The translations under genes and the position numbers were made by a program. A DNA stretch of 17,669 nucleotides, taken from positions 1 to 17,669 of the forward strand of contig CAJJMX010000011.1 of assembly GCA_905192935.1 (NCBI GenBank), read 5' to 3'. This document shows positions 1 through 7,134 of the stretch, piece after piece (the first letter of the stretch is position 1; each line of letters starts with the position of its first letter). Under the pieces are notes generated by a model. It was not told the origin of the DNA. It saw only the letters and a program-made list of their open reading frames with translations, and did not search any database. Source of the stretch: an uncultured Mailhella sp. (GTDB taxonomy: Bacteria; Desulfobacterota; Desulfovibrionia; Desulfovibrionales; Desulfovibrionaceae).

Positions 1-2
1 TA

Positions 3-1184
3 GCTGATGCCGTTTCTCTGCGGGAACTTCTTGAGCCTCTCGTGGAGGAGCTGCGGGGAAATTTTTCGGACATCACGCTGGAAGGGACTCGTCCTGCCAT
101 GCAGGTACTGACCGGCACGGAAAAGCTGGCACTCTGCCCCGGAATGATGAAGGTGCGTCAGATGGTTGAAAGTGTGGCCCGTTGCGACAGTACGGTGCTC
201 GTGCTCGGTGAGACGGGGGCGGGCAAGGAGGCCGTAGCCGACGCCGTTCACCAGCTTTCAGCCAGACATTCGCGTCCCATCATCAAGGTGAACTGCGGTG
301 CCATTCCGCGCGACCTTATAGACAGCGAGCTGTTCGGCCACGAAAAAGGAGCCTTTACCGGGGCTTCCAGTTCCCGCCCCGGTTATTTTGAGATGGCGGA
401 CGGAGGCACGCTGTTTCTGGACGAGGTGGGGGAAATGCCGCCGGATTCTCAGGTGCGTCTGCTTCGCGTGCTGGATTCCGGCATGGTACGCCGCGTGGGC
501 GGTGCGCGGGTTTTTCACGTTGATGTGCGCATTGTGGCGGCCACGCACGACGATCTGCCGCGCAAGGTCATGGACGGACGTTTCCGCCGGGATTTGTGGT
601 ATCGACTTGCGGTGTTTCCCATACGCATACCGCCGCTTAGGGAAAGGCTCGGCGACATTCCCGTGCTTGTGCGGCATTTTGTGCAGACCAAGGCTCACAA
701 GCTTGGACTGACGACGCTGCCCGACATTCCAGAGGAGGAGCTTCAGGCGCTTATCCATCATAAGTGGATGGGAAACGTGCGTGAACTTGAGCATGTGGTG
801 GAGAGGGCGCTCATCATGAGCCGGATGAACAGCGAAAGCCGCCGGCTGCATTTCGACTTGACCGATCTGGAAGAGTGCGGGGGCGGTGCCGTGACGCGCG
901 AGGAGGTCATGCCGGCGCTTCGTGCTTCCGGCGAGTGGCCCACGCTCAGAGAGCTTGAGGACCGCTACATACGCGAGGTGCTGACTCATTGCGGAGGCAA
1001 GCTGACGGGCACGGATTCCGCCACCAGCGTGCTGGACATTCATTATACGACGTTGCGTTCCCGGATGCTTCACATGGGGCTTCTCGAAGACGACGAAGGC
1101 CCCGTTTCCGGGAAGAAAACGGAGCCCTCGTCAATGATGCGTAAAAGGCGGAAAGCTTTCGGGAAAAAAGATGCCGGGAACTAG
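3..1184 (+). CDS. Sigma54-dependent transcriptional activator, 5'-truncated by the window edge
   Basis: This is an enhancer-binding activator that uses ATP hydrolysis to open sigma54-RNA polymerase promoters. The reading frame stays open to the window edge (upstream codons read ADAVSLRELLEP), so the GTG at 42 is unlikely to be the true start and an N-terminal sensor domain is missing. Numbering from 42, the AAA+ core shows Walker A GETGAGKE (56-63), the sigma54-contact loop GAFTGA (103-108) and Walker B GGTLFLDEVGE (121-131). The conserved NVRELEHVVERA segment follows, and the C-terminus carries a Fis-like helix-turn-helix (LTGTDSATSVLDIHYTTLRS) with a basic tail. Its architecture matches the second activator at 11515, so the two are probably paralogues. 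The gene converges on the phosphoesterase gene and the two stop codons overlap. Its target promoter is not identifiable here. Family call is very secure; the signal it senses is unknown. Confidence 0.95.
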   Translation, partial: ADAVSLRELLEPLVEELRGNFSDITLEGTRPAMQVLTGTEKLALCPGMMKVRQMVESVARCDSTVLVLGETGAGKEAVADAVHQLSARHSRPIIKVNCGAIPRDLIDSELFGHEKGAFTGASSSRPGYFEMADGGTLFLDEVGEMPPDSQVRLLRVLDSGMVRRVGGARVFHVDVRIVAATHDDLPRKVMDGRFRRDLWYRLAVFPIRIPPLRERLGDIPVLVRHFVQTKAHKLGLTTLPDIPEEELQALIHHKWMGNVRELEHVVERALIMSRMNSESRRLHFDLTDLEECGGGAVTREEVMPALRASGEWPTLRELEDRYIREVLTHCGGKLTGTDSATSVLDIHYTTLRSRMLHMGLLEDDEGPVSGKKTEPSSMMRKRRKAFGKKDAGN

Positions 1185-2170
1185 AGCGTTCTTTCGAGCT
1201 CGTAGCTGGGCTGACGGCCGCGGCCTTTGATGGAGAGCCTGTAGTTTCTGCCCTTTCTGCTGACTTCCAGAGTGCAGAACTGATTGTCCTTGTGCACGTC
1301 GCGGCCCTTTTCGGCGCTGGTGACGTCCCAGGTGCGGTAGTCGTTCACGCCCACGTTGCCGTTGAGCACCACATAGTGGATGCCCTTGATGTTGGAATAG
1401 CCGCCCTGATGGTCATGGCCGGAAATGACGGCGAGCACCTTGCCGCTTTCTTCCAGAACGGCGCGCACGGCCGAGGCGTTCTTGATGTTGTGATCCTGAG
1501 TGTCCACGCGGTCGAGGGTCTGGTGACTGAACACGATCACGGGTTTGTCTGTCTTCTTGAGATCTTCCTTCAGCCAGTCCATTTCCTGCGGAGGAATGAT
1601 GGTGTCCACCCAGGTCCAGAAGGTGTCTTCGGGCGTGTTCATGTCGTAGGGGCGGAACTTGCCGGGCGTGTAGTCGGCGTCGAGCACGATGCAGTGCACG
1701 TCGCCGGCGTCGTAGGAGTAGTAGGTCCTGCCCTTTTCAATGCCGGTGTTGGTCACGCCGGAGAGAAATTCGTCGCGCTTGAGATTGTCGAAGTCATGAT
1801 TGCCGAGCACGTGATAGGCGGGAATGCCGAGCGAGGTGTACAGCGTTTCGATTTCCCGGAGGTTGGCGGCGGGATCGGTACCCTTGGCAAGCGTGTCCAC
1901 AAAGTCGCCGAGTTCTATGATGAAGGCGGGCTTTTCCTTCTTCATGGCGTCGATGAACACCTTCATCTTGTCCATGGAGGCGGAGTAGATGCGGGTGGTG
2001 CTGTCGGCCTTGGTGGTGCGATGCATGTCGGTGATGATGCCGGCCTTGAGTATGCGCTTTTCTTCCCCGGCTTCGGCGGAGGATGCACCGGTCAGTATTC
2101 CGGCGGCGGCGCAGGCCGTGGCGGCCATGCCCATCTTCAGAAGATCGCGGCGGGCAATGTTCTTTGCCAT
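1181..2170 (-). CDS. Tat-exported calcineurin-like metallophosphoesterase
   Basis: A 329-residue exported binuclear-metal phosphoesterase. All family motifs are present in order: D-x-H in ITDMH (48-50), GDFVD (88-92), GNHD (123-126), FSHQT (H216) and GHDH (251-254). The N-terminus is a Tat-type leader: ARRDLLKMG followed by an Ala-rich hydrophobic stretch and a likely cleavage site near SSAEAGEE, so the enzyme probably acts in the periplasm. I chose the ATG at 2170 because AGGGG lies 7 bases upstream of it; an in-frame ATG at 2185 would place that ribosome binding site inside the gene. Substrate is unknown; the family includes phosphodiesterases, nucleotidases and phosphatases. The gene points the same way as the tonB cluster but is separated from it by 419 bases, so it may have its own promoter. 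Its stop overlaps the stop of the converging activator gene. Confidence 0.9.
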   Translation of the reverse strand: MAKNIARRDLLKMGMAATACAAAGILTGASSAEAGEEKRILKAGIITDMHRTTKADSTTRIYSASMDKMKVFIDAMKKEKPAFIIELGDFVDTLAKGTDPAANLREIETLYTSLGIPAYHVLGNHDFDNLKRDEFLSGVTNTGIEKGRTYYSYDAGDVHCIVLDADYTPGKFRPYDMNTPEDTFWTWVDTIIPPQEMDWLKEDLKKTDKPVIVFSHQTLDRVDTQDHNIKNASAVRAVLEESGKVLAVISGHDHQGGYSNIKGIHYVVLNGNVGVNDYRTWDVTSAEKGRDVHKDNQFCTLEVSRKGRNYRLSIKGRGRQPSYELERTL

Positions 2171-2589
2171 GGAATTTCCCCTCATGATTGACGTTGCTGT
2201 CTGTATGATGAAATTTTTTGTTTTTAATTTTTCAGAAGGCTGCCTTCAGGAGGCGCTGCTTTTGCCGGATCCTCTGGCGGAACTTCTTTCCGGTGCAGTC
2301 GGAACGGCATGGATGCAGGAATGGTAGACTACATGGATTCTTCCGTCCTGAAGGATATTGCCTTCACGCATGTATAGATGCGTCTTGTTCATGACGCCAT
2401 TATGTCGTCGGTATGGAGATATGGTAACGTTTGCCTTCGGGAAGGCATGAGGGCAGAAGAGACCGGGAAGGGCGGACGAAAGAGAGTCTTCGGCACGGGG
2501 AGAGACGTTCCGGCAGGGAGCGGCACGCCGGACGGGACGTTGCCGGCAGGACGCCGTCGGGGGAATATTCTTCGGGAGAGGTCTGAAGG
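2171..2589. other. Intergenic gap without a supported gene
   Basis: This 419-base stretch lies between the tonB-like stop and the phosphoesterase start, both on the minus strand. I see no convincing coding sequence: the plus-strand frame 2378-2608 has no ribosome binding site, is full of Gly/Arg repeats and runs antisense into the tonB-like gene. An AT-rich block at about 2205-2233 lies just upstream of the phosphoesterase and could hold its promoter, but no clear -35/-10 pair is visible. Small inverted repeats occur at 2235-2247 (GAAGG-CTG-CCTTC), 2349-2366 (TGAAGG/CCTTCA), 2366-2383 (ACGCAT/ATGCGT) and 2432-2447 (TGCCTT/AAGGCA), and a diverged tandem repeat at 2491-2552. No intrinsic terminator with a U-run was found after tonB. 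Confidence 0.5.
2491..2552. repeat. Two-unit imperfect tandem repeat of about 30 bases
   Basis: Unit 1 is 2491-2520 and unit 2 is 2521-2552. Both begin CGGCACG and share GACGTT followed by CCGGCAGG near their ends; they differ in the middle and by small indels. This looks like an old local duplication. No function is evident; it lies 40-100 bases downstream of the tonB-like stop codon. Confidence 0.55.
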
Positions 2590-3105
2590 TTATTTCAGGT
2601 CGTACTGATATTTGACGGGCAGCGAGACGTGTATGGGGTCTGCTCCGAGAATGGCCGGACGGCGGATGACGCCGCTTGCGGCGTGCACCGCGCGAAGAGC
2701 GGAGGCGTCGAGCTCCGGTCTGCCGGAGGAGGTGACGATGCGTACGTCATGAAAGGTCCCGTCGGGGGCAATGGTGAAGGCGGCAAGCGCCACGCCTATG
2801 AGCGACGTGTCTCCGGCATCGAGCCTTCGGGCGTGAATGGCGTCGTCCACATCGTCAAGATAACGCAGATAGGCGCGTCTTTTCTGATTCAGTTTTTCCG
2901 CCTCGTCCCTGTCGCTTTCCGAGGCGGACTGAAGGCCCGTTCCGGGGCGTGTTCCGCTGCGCGACAGCGTGGATTCGCTGTCCATTTCCAGCACGGCGCG
3001 GAAGAGCGGAGGCTCTTCCTGTTCAGAGACGTGAATGAGCGTCAGCGAAAAGTGCAGGAAGAGAGACAGCGCAATGCCTGTCCACAGTCGTTCGCCGTCC
3101 GTCAT
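2590..3105 (-). CDS. TonB-like energy transducer, short form
   Basis: A 171-residue inner-membrane protein that should couple the ExbB/ExbD proton motor to an outer-membrane receptor. Residues 8-24 form a single N-terminal membrane helix containing a histidine (H18), as in TonB/TolA-type anchors. Residues 105-171 resemble a TonB C-terminal domain (FTIAPDGTFHDVRIVTSSGR, then a Val/Tyr-rich final strand). The linker is charged and Ser/Arg/Glu-rich and lacks the Pro-Glu/Pro-Lys stretch of classical TonB, so it is short for the family. The ATG at 3105 was chosen because AAAGG lies 7 bases upstream and the ExbD stop ends 4 bases before it; the frame extends upstream to 3207 only by overlapping exbD. 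It is the last gene of the exbB-exbD-tonB trio. No TonB-dependent receptor is encoded in the window. A TolA-like role is a less likely alternative. Confidence 0.82.
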   Translation of the reverse strand: MTDGERLWTGIALSLFLHFSLTLIHVSEQEEPPLFRAVLEMDSESTLSRSGTRPGTGLQSASESDRDEAEKLNQKRRAYLRYLDDVDDAIHARRLDAGDTSLIGVALAAFTIAPDGTFHDVRIVTSSGRPELDASALRAVHAASGVIRRPAILGADPIHVSLPVKYQYDLK

Positions 3106-3109
3106 GACG

Positions 3110-3523
3110 TTACCTTTCTCCCGGGCGCGAGGTGGCCACCATGAGCTTTTCGCCGCCGAGCATGCGCACTTCATCCACGACGAAGACAAGCGCTTCCACC
3201 GGGGCATTCGGACTGGCTTTCAGCACGAGCTGTCCCGGTTCCTTGCGGAATCCGCGCACGATGTCCTGAAGCCTGTAGCGCAGAAATTCCCGTTCCACGG
3301 GAACGCCGTCGCAGAAGAAGGAGCCGTCTTCCTCAAGGCGCACTTCCACGACCCTGCCGGAAAGCGCCTGGCTGGAACGGGCGGGCGGCAGGTCTATGTC
3401 CAGGCCGCGCACGGCGAAGGCCGACGCCACGATGAAGAAAATGAGAAGAATGAAGATCACGTCCATGACGGGCGTGAGATCAAGATCCGCGGCGGGTCTT
3501 CTTTTCGGGCGCAGACATATCAT
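3110..3523 (-). CDS. exbD: ExbD/TolR-family proton-channel subunit
   Basis: A 137-residue biopolymer-transport protein: short cytoplasmic N-terminus (CLRPKRRPAADL), one membrane helix, then a periplasmic domain. The hallmark is LDLTPVMDVIFILLIFFIVA at about residues 14-33, containing the membrane Asp that carries protons in ExbD/TolR. The periplasmic domain (VRLEEDGSFFCDGVPVE ... LVLKASPNAPVEALVFVVDEVRMLG) matches the family pattern. Its start overlaps the ExbB stop in an ATGA (3523-3520), indicating translational coupling and near-equal expression. With the ExbB and TonB partners on either side it forms a complete inner-membrane energising complex. ExbD is favoured over TolR because a TonB-like gene, not TolA/TolB/Pal, follows. 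Confidence 0.92.
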   Translation of the reverse strand: MICLRPKRRPAADLDLTPVMDVIFILLIFFIVASAFAVRGLDIDLPPARSSQALSGRVVEVRLEEDGSFFCDGVPVEREFLRYRLQDIVRGFRKEPGQLVLKASPNAPVEALVFVVDEVRMLGGEKLMVATSRPGER

Positions 3524-4107
3524 CGGGACTCTCCGTCTGCGGGGAGCACGGCGTTGGCCGCTTCCGAAAGCGCCGAGGCCGCGGCGTCTGCGCGGGTCTG
3601 GAAATAGTGCAGGAAGAACAGGGCGGGAATGGCGATGAACAGACCGGCCGCCGTGGTGATGAGCGCCTGCCAGATGCCGCCTGCCAGCTGATTCATGTTG
3701 ACGCCCGCCTGAGCGTCGGCGATTTCGGAAAAGGTCTCTATCATGCCGAGCACCGTGCCGAGCAGACCCATGAGGGGAGCGAGTCTGGCCAGTATGGAGA
3801 GCGTGGAAAGCCGTGCTTCCAGTTTCTTCACGATGTCCTCTCCCTCAATGCGAAGAGCGGCTTCTCTTCCGGGACCTTCTGCGGCGAGCAGCTCGGAAAA
3901 GCGGTGCAGCGCCTCCACCTTTTCCAGCTCGGAGCACAGGGGAGCCCGGTTTCCCTGTACGGCTTCTTCCAGCAGCTTCGTCATGCGTCGCGGGGGAAAA
4001 CGGAAGGAGGAGAAGAGCAGGAGGCGTTCGATGACGATGGCCGTCACCGTAAGGGAAATAAGCATCAGCGGCCACATCATCCAGCCGCCCATGAGCAGCA
4101 GATCCAT
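3520..4107 (-). CDS. exbB: ExbB/TolQ-family proton-channel subunit
   Basis: A 195-residue polytopic inner-membrane protein. Helix 1 is at about residues 8-32 (WMMWPLMLISLTVTAIVIER), followed by a cytoplasmic loop rich in Glu/Arg. Two more helices include the MotA/TolQ/ExbB signature APLMGLLGTVLGMIETF (110-126) and the stretch ALITTAAGLFIAIPALFF (148-165). The start at 4107 is well marked: AAGGAG stands 6 bases upstream; an upstream in-frame ATG at 4218 would overlap the CobW gene and add a non-family tail. It forms the proton-driven stator with ExbD, which overlaps its stop. A 79-base leader separates it from the CobW-like gene and contains two mutually exclusive hairpins. The complex probably energises uptake of the cofactor or metal served by this operon, which is inference. 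Confidence 0.93.
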   Translation of the reverse strand: MDLLLMGGWMMWPLMLISLTVTAIVIERLLLFSSFRFPPRRMTKLLEEAVQGNRAPLCSELEKVEALHRFSELLAAEGPGREAALRIEGEDIVKKLEARLSTLSILARLAPLMGLLGTVLGMIETFSEIADAQAGVNMNQLAGGIWQALITTAAGLFIAIPALFFLHYFQTRADAAASALSEAANAVLPADGESR

Positions 4108-4126
4108 GCACTTCTCCTTCCTTTTT

Positions 4127-4165
4127 GCCGTCTTTTCGCGGCGGGACGGCAGCCTTCCACTGCCG
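4127..4165 (-). promoter_or_regulatory. Alternative hairpins in the exbB leader
   Basis: On the minus-strand mRNA, CGGCAG/CTGCCG (arms at 4160-4165 and 4147-4152) and GCCGTC/GACGGC (arms at 4145-4150 and 4127-4132) share the bases 4147-4150, so they cannot both form. The distal hairpin ends about 8 bases before the exbB AAGGAG. They could tune exbB expression relative to the upstream genes. No U-run follows, so neither is a standard terminator. Confidence 0.35.
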
Positions 4166-4186
4166 GAAATCAGACAGTTCGGACGG

Positions 4187-5923
4187 TCATACCGAAAGTT
4201 CCGTGCCGATGAGCACAAGATCCATGGGCGTTTCCTCCGGTGCGGGAGTTATTTCCAGCTGCCCCGCGGCGTACTGCACGATGCATACGCCTTCTCCTTC
4301 AACAGGTATGATGCCCTTGGCCCGGCACAGGCCGGGACCTGCGCTTCGCAGGATTTCTTCAAGGTCGGCCACGGATACCGGGCCGTCGAATTCCAGAGCC
4401 TTTGCCTCGTAGCCTTCATCGGCGTGGGTGACGACGTGTGCTCCCATGGGCATGAGGCTCGGAGTGTGGGAGGGCAGGCGCGTCTTTCCGTGGGAATCTA
4501 TCCAGGCGTCGAGCTCGGCAAAGGAGATGCTGCCGTAGTGCGCGGGCAGTATGAGGGCCCTGCCGTTCAGCGCGTGCAGCCGTTTTGTGAGATTTGCCAG
4601 CGCCTCGGCGGACACCATGTCGCTCTTGTTGAGAATGACGACGTCCGCCTTCTGAAGCTGCGCCCTGCGGATGCCGGATTCCTCGGGATGCTTTTCTGAT
4701 GCTTCCCTGCCGCAGAGATCGAGAGCGTCGGCTACGGTGATGACAAGGCCCGGCACGACGAGATCGCGCAGGTTGTCGAGGGCCGTCATGATATTGTCGG
4801 GGTTGGCCAGTCCCGTCGTTTCCAGCACGAACTGCTCGGCAGGCATGGCGGAAATGATGCGTTCAAGTCCGGGTCTGAGACTGTCGGCCAGGGAGCAGCA
4901 CACGCATCCTTCATCCAGAGCTTCCACGATGGTGTCGCCCTTCATGAGCGTGGCGTCGAGCTCAACCTTGCCGAATTCGTTCTGAATGACGCCGGTGTAG
5001 CGTTCCCGGCCGTGCAGAAAGTCCAGCCAGCGGCGCAGAAACGTGGTCTTGCCTGCTCCGAGAAAGCCCGTGAGCACGTGCAGCACGGGGCGGTCGAGTC
5101 TTTCGAGCTCTTCGGGCCGGTGTCTTGCCGGCAGCGTGCGAAGAGAAAAGAGCGCTTCGCCGTCCATGGCCGAGGAGGGCCCGAATGAGGCCGTGAGGTT
5201 GAGCAGAACTTCCTGTTCGTCTTCGCAATCTTCCAGCGTGCCGTCGGCATGGAAGCGCCTGCGGGGCAGGCTTTTCATGCCGCGGGAAACGACGGCGCGT
5301 TCGCCGCTCTGCTGTTCGGCCGTCGCGGTCAGAGTGGCAAAGAGCCGGAGAAAAAGGCTGAAGGCGGGCACGTCGCACTCCGGTTTTCCCGGAGCCACAA
5401 GCCAGCCGTCCTGAGCGGGGATGCCGTCGGCGGCAAGAACGCGGTGTCTTGCCGGAGCTTCCAGAGTCAGCGCCAGAGCGTCGCCCGAAAAGGCGACATC
5501 CATGCGGAGCGAACCGAGCAGAAACGGCAGAAGTTCCTCTTCGCTGCCGGAAAACTCCCTGACGACATGTTCATATTGCGGTGAGAGCGCGAAGCGCAGG
5601 GCGTCGAGGGGAAAGGAGTCCAGGAGAGGAGATTCGGACGGGGGAAAGATATAAAGACTGAAGAAACCGCGAAGGCATGGGCCGTTTTCGGGCGAGTCGT
5701 CGCGCGTTTCGCCGTCGAAGCGGATGCCGAACACGCTTTCAGCTCCGGCCACCCGGCAGGTCCATGCCGGGTGGCTGGAGGCGCAGGGGCGAACGCCCCG
5801 CCAGCCGAGAGACCTTGCGCGGGTGCGTTCGAAGTGAGCGGCCATGACCAGCGAGGTGAAGATGCTGGCGCAGTCGGAATCGCTTTCGCCAAGGGCGCGC
5901 GGAAGAATGTTTTCCAGTCTCAT
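4187..5923 (-). CDS. CobW/COG0523-type metallochaperone GTPase with a 270-residue N-terminal extension
   Basis: A 578-residue protein whose C-terminal half is a G3E-family P-loop GTPase of the CobW/COG0523 (ZNG1/YeiR-like) group. These proteins load or deliver metals such as zinc or cobalt. Visible motifs: Walker A GFLGAGKTT (286-294), QNEFG (314-318), the metal-binding GCVCC (339-343), ETTG (368-371), NKSD (432-435) and a C-terminal CobW_C-like segment (AHVVTHADEGYEAKALEFDG onward). Typical members are about 300-400 residues. The first 265 residues are extra and I do not recognise their fold; they contain several Cys/His residues but no clear CxxC. Start ATG at 5923 is the first in frame after the upstream gene, with a modest GGGA 5 bases before. 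It follows the metallohydrolase gene by 51 bases, spanned by a GC-rich hairpin. The likely role is metal supply to an enzyme of this operon, which is inference. Confidence 0.9.
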   Translation of the reverse strand: MRLENILPRALGESDSDCASIFTSLVMAAHFERTRARSLGWRGVRPCASSHPAWTCRVAGAESVFGIRFDGETRDDSPENGPCLRGFFSLYIFPPSESPLLDSFPLDALRFALSPQYEHVVREFSGSEEELLPFLLGSLRMDVAFSGDALALTLEAPARHRVLAADGIPAQDGWLVAPGKPECDVPAFSLFLRLFATLTATAEQQSGERAVVSRGMKSLPRRRFHADGTLEDCEDEQEVLLNLTASFGPSSAMDGEALFSLRTLPARHRPEELERLDRPVLHVLTGFLGAGKTTFLRRWLDFLHGRERYTGVIQNEFGKVELDATLMKGDTIVEALDEGCVCCSLADSLRPGLERIISAMPAEQFVLETTGLANPDNIMTALDNLRDLVVPGLVITVADALDLCGREASEKHPEESGIRRAQLQKADVVILNKSDMVSAEALANLTKRLHALNGRALILPAHYGSISFAELDAWIDSHGKTRLPSHTPSLMPMGAHVVTHADEGYEAKALEFDGPVSVADLEEILRSAGPGLCRAKGIIPVEGEGVCIVQYAAGQLEITPAPEETPMDLVLIGTELSV

Positions 5924-5938
5924 GGCCGTCCCGTGGAG

Positions 5939-5965
5939 CCGGAGCGCGCTTCTGGCGCGCTCCGG
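5939..5965 (-). other. GC-rich intercistronic hairpin
   Basis: A perfect 11-base-pair stem CCGGAGCGCGC/GCGCGCTCCGG with a 5-base loop lies between the hydrolase stop and the CobW start. No U-run follows on the minus strand, so it is not a normal intrinsic terminator. It may stabilise the 3' end of the upstream message after processing, or lower expression of the distal genes. Confidence 0.6.
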
Positions 5966-5974
5966 AGGAGGGTT

Positions 5975-7126
5975 TTAACCGGGGAAGGTGATGATGTCGC
6001 CGTTGCCCAGATAGTTGGTGGTCTTGGAGCGGAATCGGGCCGTGCCCTTCACCACGGGGTAACCGGCGTCCACGAACTTCTGCGCCGTGATGAGACCCGT
6101 GCAGTGGTTGCAGCCCACGCGCTTGAGATTCCACTTCTTCAGACCGATGACGAGGTCGTCGTACTTGGGGTCCCAGTCGTCGAAGGGCGAGATGTGCAGG
6201 CCGCCGTAGAGGCCGTAGAACTTGTCGCCTTCGTACTTGAGTTCCTTGTAGGCCGTGTCCGCAAACAGGATGATGCCCTGATGGCAGCAGCCCGTGATGC
6301 TCACAAGTCCTACGTCCTTCACGTTGCAGTACAGCGACATTTCGCCGTACACCTTGAAGATGATGGGACATTCGAACTGGTAGAGCGCTACGCCCGGCTG
6401 AAGGGAGTAAAGGCCCTTCTTGACCTCGGTCCATTCGCCCACATGGCCGGAGTCCTTGAGGTACTGCTTGCCCTGCGGATAGAACGTGTTCGGCGTGTAC
6501 ACGTGGATGTTCGGAGCGTATTTCGCCACCACGGGGAAGGCCCAGTAATGGTCCATGTGCTCGTGGGTCTGGATGAAGCCGGCAATTTCGCCGTTGGCGA
6601 GCATGTTGTCTATGCCTTCGCGCTTGAAGCTCTCTTCCATCCAGTCATAGTTCCAGCCGCAGTCGAACAGGTACTTGGTCTTGGTTCCGTCCATGGCTTC
6701 GACTTCCACGAGGCAGGAGAATCCGCCGGCGTTGTCGGCATCCACGGAATTTTCCTTGGCTATGGCCCAGGCTTCATGCAGCTGTCCCTTCTTGATGTAG
6801 GGGCGGATTTTTTCGATGCCTTCCTCATAGGACCCCTTGCCTATGCCCTTGCCGTTGCCGAAGGGCGCCCAGTTGTAGGTGTACTGATCCACGAGCAGGC
6901 CGCCCGCTCCGGTCACGTTCTGCATGAAGATGCCGTTGTCGAACCAGCTCGTTTCCGAGATGTTGGTCACCTTTACCGACTTGCATACGCCGAAGTCGGC
7001 CATCTTGCGTTCGACCTCGGGAAGAAAGGCCCTTCGCATGGGCGTGTAGGAATAGAGCCCCATGGCGCCGAGAGCGCCGGCACCTATGCCGAGAGATGCG
7101 CCTTTGATAAATTCACGTCTGTTCAT
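5975..7126 (-). CDS. Tat-exported metallo-beta-lactamase-fold hydrolase (COG1237-like)
   Basis: A 383-residue exported metallohydrolase. The N-terminus MNRREFIKGASLGIGAGALG is a textbook twin-arginine leader, so the protein is probably folded with its metals in the cytoplasm and moved to the periplasm. The metallo-beta-lactamase motif THEHMDH (187-193) supplies H188, H190, D192 and H193. Later motifs GCCHQG (H282), GGLHIS (H311) and CNHCTG (H341) match the pattern of COG1237 enzymes, the group containing dihydropterin ribofuranosylaminobenzene phosphate synthase-like proteins. An insertion of about 100 residues (70-170) rich in Tyr/Trp/Gly precedes the metal motif. AGGAG sits 5 bases before the ATG at 7126. 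The upstream membrane-protein stop lies only 8 bases away and this ribosome binding site abuts it, so the two are tightly coupled. The substrate is unknown. Confidence 0.88.
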   Translation of the reverse strand: MNRREFIKGASLGIGAGALGAMGLYSYTPMRRAFLPEVERKMADFGVCKSVKVTNISETSWFDNGIFMQNVTGAGGLLVDQYTYNWAPFGNGKGIGKGSYEEGIEKIRPYIKKGQLHEAWAIAKENSVDADNAGGFSCLVEVEAMDGTKTKYLFDCGWNYDWMEESFKREGIDNMLANGEIAGFIQTHEHMDHYWAFPVVAKYAPNIHVYTPNTFYPQGKQYLKDSGHVGEWTEVKKGLYSLQPGVALYQFECPIIFKVYGEMSLYCNVKDVGLVSITGCCHQGIILFADTAYKELKYEGDKFYGLYGGLHISPFDDWDPKYDDLVIGLKKWNLKRVGCNHCTGLITAQKFVDAGYPVVKGTARFRSKTTNYLGNGDIITFPG

Positions 7127-7134
7127 AAGGACTC

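Noticed and set aside
1292..2191. Long plus-strand frame opposite the phosphoesterase
   Set aside because: It is Gly/Val/His-rich shadow coding; the minus frame carries all metallophosphoesterase motifs.
2378..2608. 76-residue frame in the 419-base gap
   Set aside because: No ribosome binding site, unusual composition caused by the tandem repeat, and overlap with the tonB-like gene.
5939..5965. Hairpin as an intrinsic terminator between hydrolase and CobW genes
   Set aside because: No U-run follows the stem on the minus strand.
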